64,000 bases of DNA, from assembly GCA_935421135.1 (NCBI GenBank), contig OW285190.1:13402501-13466500 (forward strand). Reading direction: 5' to 3'. Within the stretch, counting starts at the first letter, position 1. Each line of letters starts with the position of its first letter. Below, piece after piece: positions 46,839 through 57,649 of this stretch. Source of the stretch: Bugulina stolonifera (taxonomy: Eukaryota; Bryozoa; Gymnolaemata; Cheilostomatida; Bugulidae). Made by a program: the position numbers and the translations under genes. The notes under the pieces are model-generated. The model ran no database searches. It had not been told where the DNA came from and saw nothing but the letters and a program-made list of their open reading frames with translations.

Positions 46839-47870
46839 ACAGCTTTTTAACAGTTTGTAGCTCTCCTTGTTAGTGTCACTAGTTTATTTCGAGATGGGCA
46901 TCACTATTGTGCATCAATGCACCAATATTTACTACTACTGCTGCTACTACTACAATGCTGCTACTACTACTACTACCAACATTGTGAATTGTTCAGTGCC
47001 TAATGTACCTCTTGTAGTATAGCCTTACTATACTAGCACACCGCTTGGCAAGCAAGCACAGTGCGTGATGTTAACATTGTTTCTGAGAGTATTTATGGTT
47101 ATTATAACAATTCACTATCTTGTGATTCTTTCTCATAATACTGTAATGATATATTACTTGGTATGCTCAATAAACTGTTAATATCTGATAATGTTGGGCT
47201 TCTTTTGAATGTGTGCATATAATCTTATCATTTATACAATATTGCCAAAAGTGATGTTGGGGTTGATAGTGTGATGTGGCTATCTGACAGATGTGACGTT
47301 GGGAACTAATGCATGCTTGTATATTTACATACATGATATAGCATGTTTTCAAGTATCTTTCTATGCCTTGCTTGGCTAATTAGATGAATTTTTCTCCTAA
47401 CAAGTCTTCAAAGCATGCAATAATTTCATTCCTGTATCTTGATGCTATACTAAACAGATGTTGGAATGTGTGAATAATGCTTCGACTTTGAACATGGATA
47501 TAATAAATCCTGTGACAGTTGATATAGTTGCTACAAGTAACACTGCCTCCCAATATGTGGGCTGTCAACCTTCAGGCTTGTAGTTGTCCTTGCTTTGGCG
47601 AATTGAGAAGTGGTGACGTCATTCAGCTGTAAGTATCCTACTTCTACACATTTACACTGTTGTTCACATTCCAATTTTTCATTCCCTACTTTCTGGTTTC
47701 CAACACCCAATCCTTTGCAAAGATTCAATTTCATTGCTAGATTCCCAGTCTTGTACATTCAAGCCCCTACAGTTGTGCTTTTTTGTTTCTATTGTTCCCT
47801 TGCTTTCTATCTAATTGTTGTGTTGGTTGATTTATTGTACTGTCATGTAAGGAATCTACTTGCTGTTTAG
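46839..47870. other. region between RPL4 and the plakin-repeat gene
   Basis: RPL4 3' UTR with ACT/GCT trinucleotide-like repeats near 46930-46980 and AATAAA at 47169-47174. The first exon or exons of the plakin-repeat gene should lie here: a possible leader exon ends before GTAAGT at about 47633, but I could not find a start codon in the right phase. Confidence 0.5.
47169..47174 (+). promoter_or_regulatory. poly(A) signal of RPL4
   Basis: AATAAA 330 bases after the RPL4 stop codon. Confidence 0.55.
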
Positions 47871-50800
47871 GTTTGACTTCAGAAAGGATAAAGGTGGCCT
47901 TGCCGAAACCCACTCAGTCTGCTAACTTGCCACAATTTAGCAAGCCTAAATCTACCAAGTCTAGGCAGGTTGGGGTTGCCACAGATGTTGAACAGAAGAG
48001 AATTGTCTCATCTGCATCTGGAGACTGGATTAAACGGAGCAAAGGTAGGTGTCCCTTGATGCCCACAATGCATTTTCGGTATAATTTTGGTCAACGAAAG
48101 TAGTAGTACTCAATTTTTAGTGTAGCTTTCCTTACCTGTGTTCTCCTAACAATATTGTTCTCTCAAACTTTGGGTAGTTTGGGCATCACCAGTTTGAAAC
48201 CACTGAACTACTATTTTGCACCTGATATTTAGGCTACTCATCCAAGAACAAATATTGTCGGGTCTCGATATTGTTTTATAATTATGTTGTGTAATGGTTA
48301 TGGTAGGGGTCAAGGGGCACACTGCTGTTACACCCCAAGTTCCAGACTTGAATATCCCCGCTAGAGATATCCCATTCAAAGGTTTAGATGCAGTGGACCA
48401 GGTTAGCATCTGTGTATATTTCTTTACTGGCCATGGAGCTGTGAAAGCGATAGTGTATGTTTTTTGCATGTACTTGACTAAATTTACAACGGAACTTCGA
48501 TGAATTTCAGTCATGTATATGAGAAATAACTTGCTGAGCAATTGTATACCTTAACACTTGTCGGGTGTCTGTATGTCTTAGTCATTATGACTCTGATTCC
48601 TTAATTTTAGAGCACTCCAAAGAGTATGCCGACATCGTCCAAGCATTGTTCACCAGGTATAGTTGATTACATCAGTACAAATACTAGCACCTCCCTCATT
48701 CTCTATGGAATTTGTCGTTTGCGTTTAGCTCAGGCCCCAACGCTCTTAAAACGCTCACTTTGTAAACAGAATTATTGAAGCGATTCATTCACCAGTAGTC
48801 GGCTGGTATGCAAAGTTAGTGATTATCAACACGTGGGTTGCTGTGCAGTCAATGACTTCTTCAATATTATTTGCTAATCGACAAATTACGCCATAGGGTT
48901 GGGCAACTGTGAATCGCACTGCCCTATGCTCCCCCAATATGTTTATCAACGGTATAGTGCTTGACGCTTGCTAACAAATTGTTTGCTCCGAGACACCTTT
49001 ATGGAAATATTGAGCTTAATAAAGGACAATTGGTGCGGACTAATAATATTTTGTGGTTTGACAGCAACTCAAAGGGGCAACTACACTACAGCTACTTTTC
49101 ATCACCTATGTAGACTTTGTAAATTATCAGTTGTGACCCGAAAACTAAACCCTTTGATGTATTGTTAGGCTGGGCAACCTTCCATCTGTTGATGAGTTTT
49201 CAATAACTTCACTCTAGAGCAGATTATTTTTAGCTCTCAGATGAATCTCACACAAAAGTCAAAACTTTTCCGCTGTGTTATATAAACCTGTATTTATCAA
49301 GTATACAGTACCTATTATTATATAATGAATCACATGTTGTTAGCTGTTAATAATTGGATTGTATTAACTGTTGTATTAAATGCTACATTTTCAGTAGTAG
49401 AGGAAATAATGGAACAGTCTCTGGTCTCAGATGTGCACTCGGCTGCCCCAGTGGAGCCCATGGCTATTGATGATACAGCTAGTAGTAGCAGTGGTAGTTT
49501 GGAATATTCTAGAACTCAGATGACTGAGACTGAAGAGGTTATTGAAACTGAGGTGATGGCTACTAAGTTATACCCATAAAGTGGTGCCACTTGTATTCAA
49601 GGAAATAGCTTGAAACATGCATGTAGTCATCTATAAAAAATTATCCCATGTTATACCTACATGATAATTTCTATAGTTGTTATGTGCAGAAAATAGTGAC
49701 ACATTTCGGTGCAATGTAACTTCATGAAACTGCATACTCTATATCATCGGTTGGCAACCTGTATACATGGATAACATCACCAACACATTGGCAGGCTACA
49801 CAGCTAGTCAGCTATTATCATGGTTAGTACCCTTTCTCTAATAGGTTGAGGAAACTGTTACTATGATGATAGTGGGTGTGGTTAGGAATCCAAACAGTGG
49901 ACAGGAAGAAGATGTGATGTCAATGCAGGAAGCTGTGCAGACGGGTATACTAGACTTGGCTCAAGGTCTGTATTATAACAGCAATACTAGAGAGCACATC
50001 TCTATGGTAGAAGCCATAAACAAAGGATGGGTGAAGGTAGGTAGGGCCGCTGTCTGTGTGATTTGGGCGTGCCAAGAATTACATGTTATATAAAGTGTGT
50101 TACTTGCCAGGTCTCCATATAGCATGCACCTAGAGACACAAAACAAAATGAATACTAAGAAGACTTTTTAATTATCAAGTGATTCGATTAAAAATTCAGC
50201 TGGTGTCCTTTGTGGTGTTTCAGTTTTAAAAGAACATTATTTTTCATGTTGTAGTAAATGGTCTAGAGATCTTATTTTGAATGCAAATACTGAACAGTAC
50301 CTCAAAAGGTCTGGAAACTGCAAGTTATTTTATTATTTTGTATGATATTTCTTGTGACCAACGTTCGGGTAAATACATACATGTATGTACTGTAGGTTAC
50401 TCTTCTACATGTAGTAAAATATTGATCCTGCCATTTATGTGGTTCATTCATGTGTCTACACAAAACATATCTACACTTCTACATTTACACATTGATAGTG
50501 CTCCTAACCATCTCATGTATTCTCTTTGTTTTGTAGCAAAATGTTAGTATTATACTCCCAAACCTTGCTCTACTATTTACTTTACATGTACAAACAGTAC
50601 ATGTTATACATGTACATACATGTACATGTTATACATATGTACATGTATGTACATGTACAGTACTAAGTACATCATTGATTCCTTCTTCCTCTGTCCTTTT
50701 ACCCTGGTGCTTTTTCATCTCTCTGAGTTGAGGATCTTCACTATCTTATTGCTAACATTATTGTACAGTATAATTTGAACTGTAAATTCTGGCTACTAAT

Positions 50801-52919
50801 ATTCTAATAAATGGAAATAGCTAAGCCAAAGACCCTCAATCCTGTCCTCCCTGCTCAATAGTTTATTCTTATAAATGTATCTGTCAGTAATACTAAAGTT
50901 GATGGACAACTCCCAAATCATACTTAATAGGACCTCTAGCAACAAACCACCTAGTGTACATGCACATGACTATTACGAGGCTTCATGAAAACATGTACAC
51001 AATCATCTCTAAGGGCGATTAGATATGACTAATTGCAACTCTTGAGTGCTAAGGCTTAGTGGCCATGCATCTACCAAGGCTAGTGTGTTGTGGTGGGTCT
51101 GATGGTCATAACTTATGGAGGTCATCAATAAAAACATCCTCTCATTGTGCCTACTTGATATTATATTCGTTATACATAACTACAGTGTAGCGTGTTTTGT
51201 GCATATACATAGATGGGGCAGGCTACAGTATCCAAATCTGAAGAGAAGGTAAAGTCTATGGGTATCATTACTATCAGGACTACAAGGGAGACGATGCCTT
51301 ATACAGTCAAAGGTGATCAATTTACTCTTTCTATTCCATGCATGAAGGTTCATGCAATGATGAAATAATCCAGGTTTACTACTTGTAACGTTTCTTAGAC
51401 GCATGTGTTTACACAGCTGACTACTTGTATATACAGTGGACAGATTAGTGTCAAATTAGTTAATGGGTAGAGTTACTATTGTTTCACAAAATTATGAGTA
51501 CCTGTTTGCTATATGGTCATTTTTGTGTTGAAAGTGGGTCTAGTTGGTAGTTGCTCACAAAATTAGCCCTTTGCATTGTTTACTTTAGAAGTTATCCTTT
51601 CTCTGCTTTTATCAAGAACGAGAGGGGACAACTTGTTTAAATGCTATCTGATTTGTAAGATATGTCATACTGGTAATTCCATACAGGTGCTAAAGACACC
51701 AGGACTGGGGAGATGTTGGATGTCCAGCAGGCAACTGACCGATCTATATTGGATGCTGTAAGTCGTACTTACACTGACCTTAAGACTCGGGCTAAGATGC
51801 TTATTGGAGATGCTGTGGACAAACAGTTGGTAGAGATTGAGTATGATATGACTGCTTCCGGTTAGTGCAATGGCCATTATGAAGTTCGCTCCATTTCCTA
51901 ATCACTAGATCATCCTGAACGAACGCGAATAATTTTTTGAGATACTTGTAGGAGTGTGAGCTGTTGGGAATGATAATTAGTATAATAGATATACCTCTGT
52001 AATATTCATTGTAAACCAGTCTGGAAATAGCAGCCAATGTTATGGTTCATTAAGTGATTTATTAATTCTGTGAACCTTGTGTCAGCAATACAAATATCTT
52101 AGCATTGTTTGATTAAATTCAAATCTACTTACATGACTTTTATTGCCCCTAAAAAGTGTCCTATCTTCATGAAGATATTCTGTCTGACTCCAATTGTATT
52201 TCCATGTTTGAGATACACAGTGCTATAGCAAACCATATCCTATAGGTACTATACAAGAGGAAGTATTGAAGACTTATTCAGTACATGCAGTGGTAGACCA
52301 ACGGCAGAGAAAGAAGTTACCATTCCATGAGGCTGTAGCTGAGGGTATCATAGACAAAGGTACTGGGGAATATGTACATAACTTGACAGGAGAAAAAATA
52401 CAAGCGGAGCAGGCTATACAGAAAGGTAATCTAGTCTAAATTGATTACCTAACCCCTTGAATATAGACACCAGATGCCATATTTGAGGAATGCAAGTAAA
52501 TTGTTATGATATTCATGTAAGAGTAAAGGATTTGTTGTTTTTAGTGAATTAATATAAGTATGTCTATTTTTATTGCAGTTGAACTTACATGTAATGTGTT
52601 GCTTCAAAATTCCGTTTATTTTGGATTTATATGTCGTAAAATTAAATGAATATTATGCGGATTAAACACACGAATTAAACAGAAGTTGTCTTATCGCGAA
52701 GCATGCAACTGTAATATGCAACGAGAAGACAACTTCTCATTATTATTTAATGCGCTCTTGCACTATGATCTATTTAAAGGATTTATAAAGGCAACACTGA
52801 CAGATAACCCTAAAGAGCTGTCTGTAGATGACATAGGCAGCAAGGTCACCCAGAGAGCCACTCAAACTATTAAACAGAAACTGCTGAATCCGCTGAAAGC
52901 ACGAGGTTTGAAGAAATAA
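47871..52919 (+). CDS. plakin (plectin) repeat protein, 5' end unresolved
   Basis: Exons: 47871-48044, 48307-48401, 48611-48656, 49395-49552, 49845-50036, 51213-51312, 51687-51860, 52246-52425, 52780-52919; about 418 residues from the first exon shown, all phases consistent. The N-terminal third is basic then acidic and disordered. The rest carries plakin-type repeats: MSMQEAVQTGILDLAQGLYY, ISMVEAINKGWV, a degenerate LDVQQATDRSILD, FHEAVAEGIIDKGTGEYVHN and AEQAIQKGFIKA, fitting the EAxxxGxID-xTGxxxS pattern by which plectin and desmoplakin bind intermediate filaments. There is no spectrin or actin-binding region, so it is a short stand-alone plakin-repeat protein, possibly a cytoskeletal linker. 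The first exon enters in phase 1, so the start codon is upstream and not located. AATAAA at 53523. Confidence 0.75.
52681..52736. repeat. hairpin of the AGTTGTC family
   Basis: AGAAGTTGTCTTATCG returns as CGAGAAGACAACTTCT, with inner pairing GCATGCAACT / ATATGC in the loop. It lies 43 bases upstream of the last exon of the plakin-repeat gene. Confidence 0.75.
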
Positions 52920-53676
52920 AACCATATTCACTGTGAGTATAATTACAACACTGGAACATTAGATTTAACGTATTTAATTTTTAATTGAGATCTTCATAGT
53001 TGTCATCTCTGGTTGCCAAGTTTAGACCAAATTCTTTACAAATTTAAAAATGTTTTAAATGTTATTACTTACATTTTGAAATCAAGAATTTATGCAAAAT
53101 ATATACTACTAATCCTTTTTAATATTATGCAATACAAGATGTATTTTCACTCATTTTATGTTCACTACAAAAACTTGGTTTGTCCAACTGCTTATAAAGT
53201 ATTTATATAATTTACATAATGTTTTATAGTCGTAATATTTATAACATGCACTTCTAGCTATTTTGAGCAATAGTACCATTCTATTATATCTACCTTTAGA
53301 CTAATAATTATGATGTATCGATGGAAACAGATTTTGGACAATTCTTTTTTACTTTGCCACACATTAGTATATTTTGCTGACAAAGTCAAATTTATTTTAC
53401 ATACATGTACATGTACACCAGTATGAGGCACTATTGAAAATATATTTCACATAAATACTAATAGAATTTTAATTTTTACATTGTTGCAACATTCAATGTG
53501 GTTGTTAGATCGTTGTGTAAACAATAAATACTTCTATTAATATTTGCTGTTTAGTTTTTCGCTGTCTAATGAATTCATTTTGTGAGAAAGTAAAGGAGCT
53601 AGTGTTATAATGGGTTCTTATGGGTGATTCACCTGTTCACTACTGACTGACCTGGCTATTAGCCGCTGCAGCAGCT
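52920..53676. other. intergenic region
   Basis: 3' UTR of the plakin-repeat gene with AATAAA at 53523-53528, a TACATGTACATGTAC tract near 53400, and the promoter region of the next gene. No coding signal. Confidence 0.6.
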
Positions 53677-56675
53677 ATGTCAGACATGAATTCCTTGCCT
53701 GCAAATCGTAAAAGGGATACTTTGCCAGATGATGTTCCCTTGGAAGGAATTAAATGTGCAGAGAACCATGGTATGTGACTACATGTAGCCTTGTGTGGTA
53801 TAAATATTGTAAATAACACAATGCATCAGCATACTGTGTATCTTGCAGGTAAAACCTACTGGTATGTATCTTGCTCTGCAGTTGATGGCCTATTTTATAA
53901 GTGCTCTGAGCACATTCTACTGCAAGTACATAGTATGAACAACATCACATGATTGATAGCATATTTAGAAACATTCTTTATTTATTTTACAAGAAACAAT
54001 TTCCTAACCCGAATATTGTTGTTGTAGAATCGAGTGAACCAACTGAGAAACCATTGGCTGATGCACGGAAAGAGTTGGGATTTCCTGATTTAGCTGATAT
54101 TCAAGATGAACCTCATCTTGATAAATGTTAGTTGCCATCTTAATTTATTATAGTATTCGTTGAGTGGAGAATTCTAAAGAAAATGATACCAATTTCAATT
54201 TGGCAGTTTTTTAGCCCATATCTCAATTCTTCAATTGGCATCTGACACTTTCTGGTTTAGTATTTCAAGTTTTGCAATTATCTTTTACCAACCAATAACT
54301 TTCTATCATCATTTACTTTTAGATGGCGAGTTTGGGTCACTAACAGTTCTATCGGCTCAGAAGATTGCCAAGGTCTCTGCACAATACTACCAGACGGATG
54401 AAGGTAGACTTAGTCCTACTGCACCAAATGCAGATGAATTGGAAAGTGATGAATCCATTCTGCCAGGTCAGCAGACAGCTAACCATAAGGAACATGTGTC
54501 TATTGAAGAAGACGGCCATGAGGAGAAATCTGCTGATTCAGCTCTTGATGAAGCTGCTGTTGGAGAAACAGCCCAGTGTGTTACAAATGAAGGGCCAAAG
54601 TCGCAATCTACCGAGCGTTGTAAAGATAGCGGTGATCAACCAGGTAGCAACTGTGCCGATGCTGTTGATGATGAATTCCGGCTAGCAGAGCACCCAGAGA
54701 CCAATGAGAATAATATGGAGGAGCTAAATGGCACATTTCCAGACATTCTACCTGGTGCGGAGGAAGAGAAACATGGCTTAGATTTGACTGCTTCTGCTGA
54801 TTCTACTATTGGGGCAGCAGACAGTCGTGAACAATTAGGAAATGAGCACAGTGTACTTGTGGCTAAAGTTGTGATTGAATCTGTGAAGCTAGAAGAAATA
54901 GATGTCATGTAAGTGCTGATACATAGTGCATATACTGCATAATGCAGTCTGCTTTAGTAAAGGTAACAACAGAGTTGTTTGAGTCGTAGCCTGGTTCCAA
55001 TGATCCACTCTCACGAAAGGTTGGGGCACATATCCACTATATACAATGTACGTGTACAATTAATATGCTTTAAGATACAATGTACTTTGGCTATATACAC
55101 TGTAGACTGCAATTAAACGCCGTGTGTTTGGGCCAGTTGCACAGTACCCCACCAGTAAGCTTGTGATGAGTTGAAACCCAGGCCATTTAGGTTCATCAGT
55201 AAATCAGTAACATTATTCTAGTTGTTTGTAGTGCAATTCATGTTTTGGTTGGTGATCATGATGTTGTTTACTTTTAAGATCAAGTGAATGCCCTGCTACA
55301 CCTCTAGTCAGTGAGCATGAATGGAGCTATGGGGAGAGGATTGCTTCTGAGTTGGAGTTGCATATGCATGGTAAGTAGCATGACCTAAACGCTGATTATG
55401 CACTGAGATGCTGTTATGTTGGCAGAGTGTTCTTTCATTACTTCTATTAAATTATACCATGGCGCATATATACGAGCATTATCTATGCAATAACACCCTA
55501 TATTAATTACCACGTGTGCAATAACAACCAATATCTGCACAATTCACAGCCCGAGATTATTTGAAATCATTTTTACCTAGTTGGTGAAATATTGGTGAGG
55601 TGACTATTGTTGTATGCTCAAACATGATTTACATGTAGGTATATACAGGTATTATAGTACTACCTTGTTTTTATGACTGGGCTTAAGTATTTGGGCACTC
55701 GTAAGTTGAGAGAAGACAACTTCTAATTATGATCAGTAGCTTATGAGTGTAGGATTTGAATAATTACATCAGTCATCAATAGATGGAATTGTAATTGTGT
55801 TTGCAGAGAGTGTCAATGAATCTTTGACACCAAGTCAAAGCGCAAGCGAGTCATTCCAGACTCCTGGCGATATTCAAAACACAGCAGTTGTAAGTAGCAT
55901 CGGTCAGATTTCACAGAGCGATTCATGTGTGCAACGAGATGCCAATGAAAAGCCTACAGAAGATGTTTCTGATAACGCATCTCCTAATCCTGTAAAGTTT
56001 GATGAAATGGCCGAATATGCTGTAGCAGATGAGGAAACATCTGATCCAATGGTTTCATTGCTAGAAATTGTAAGCAATGTATCGACAGAACATGATGTCA
56101 CTAGTTGCATTACCACTGATGATGATAGCGTAGAAAGTGGTGAGAAAAATTTGGTGCATGAGGATCAGATATTGCTTACTACATCACAGGCAAACAATGT
56201 AGACTCCGATGGATGTGATATGAAGACCAAACTACTTCTAGTCAGTCAAGATGGAAAGAGCAACCATGTTGAGGGACCAATAGAGATTTTAAACCAAACG
56301 ACTCGATTAGATCTGCCAGATGAACTGTTAGATCTGCCAGATGAAGTAGATGTTGCTATTGATAGCTTAGATCAGAAAAATCCTGGAAACATCGAATCTA
56401 TTGATTGTATTGGTGACAAATCTATGTGTGGTAATACAGTAAAGCAGATATCTTCAGAGGGAAAAGAGCTGCATGTTAATGAATCGAAAGCTACAACTAA
56501 GGAGGCATTAATAACACAGGTCAAATATAAGCAAGATGACTGTGAGAGAAACAATTTGTTTGGTGATAGATTTGCTGAGGACGAGTTTCATGACTCTAAA
56601 GAAGAAGTAACAGACAACTTGATTGATAATGAGATTTACTATGATATGGCTGAAGACTTATCATTGTTGGACTAA
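53677..56675 (+). CDS. acidic, mostly disordered protein of unknown function
   Basis: Exons: 53677-53770, 54028-54126, 54323-54908, 55279-55370, 55807-56675; 579 residues, all phases consistent. Not recognised. The first 100 residues look most ordered (FPDLADIQDEPHL, then YGEFGSLTVLSAQKIAKVSA, possibly one helix). The remainder is very rich in Glu, Asp, Ser, Thr and Asn, with no signal peptide or membrane segment. A second short block, EHEWSYGERIASELELHMH, may be another helix or binding motif. The acidic tail repeats a DLPDEL/DLPDEV motif. It could be a scaffold or chromatin-type acidic protein; I would not assign a role. AATAAA at 56809 follows the stop closely. Confidence 0.7.
55683..55757. 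repeat. partial copy of the MITE-like hairpin family
   Basis: Right arm GAGAAGACAACTTCTAATTA then TGATCAGTAGCTTATGAGTG, with only a short left remnant GGGCACTCGTAAG. It lies in the last intron of the acidic-protein gene. Confidence 0.6.
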
Positions 56676-57649
56676 ATTATATACTTGGACTATAAGCTAG
56701 TGGCACCTTAGATGTTTCTTACTTGGGAAGCATTGCACATAGCAACAATAATCCAATGCTAGGCTGCGGTTTCGAGCCAAACATGTTGTATTTACTGCAA
56801 TTTGCTTCAATAAAATATGCCATCCATTAAACAAAATTTGAGATTTTCCTCTCAGAAAATTTAATACTTTTGTAAATATTAAAAGTAAGAGTATGAAGTT
56901 TACCTTCTAAAAAGAACTAAAGTAGTTGATTACAATATCTATATAATATTCCCCATTATAAAATATCTATAAAAAACATTAAAAATACAAGAATACAATG
57001 GACCTAAATACTTCCTGTATGTACACACACCCACACAGACTAGATAAGAAATGAACATAAACTATGCAAAACATGTAAAAAAATATCAAAAGAATATGAA
57101 ATTCACCACATGATAAAACACATGGTTGTTCACGAACCAACTACTGAGATTATCCACTGAGGACGGAGTTTACAATTATGCAATAAGATATGAGCAACTG
57201 TGAACTTGCAACTAATCAGATCTGGAAGAGAGATTTACAATCCACTAAGTACAATATATTAGTAGACACAAAGACTTACAAATAAATATCACCATTGATC
57301 TAATGATATAAAATAATATACACTGTAGGCATGGATACTCAATAGCTCTTGATTATAATTAGAAGTTGTCTTTTCCCAATTATTAAGTAGAGAAAGAGAA
57401 ATTGAGAGAGGACAACTTCTATTTACACTCGATAGCTTATGAGTGCCCACGATTGTAGGGTGATAGTTGATAAATTAAACATAAATATATGTCAAATAGT
57501 ATACAATATATACTATACCTACAAATGATATAACGAAAGTTGCTAAACCTATTTTCTGGATTGCATAAATTTGCATGGATTATGGCTATTGACATATAAA
57601 ATTATGTATATATAAATATACTGTACCATACTGTACAGTAAGTACTATG
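56676..57649. other. convergent intergenic region
   Basis: 3' UTRs of the acidic-protein gene (AATAAA at 56809-56814) and, from the other strand, of the dystroglycan-like gene. It contains a full MITE-like hairpin at 57333-57455. Confidence 0.6.
57333..57455. mobile_element. MITE-like hairpin element, full copy
   Basis: The left arm includes ATTAGAAGTTGTCTTTTCCC and the right arm GAGAGAGGACAACTTCT, followed by GATAGCTTATGAGTGCCC, which pairs loosely with ACTCAATAGCTC on the left. Same family as 27416-27540. Confidence 0.7.
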
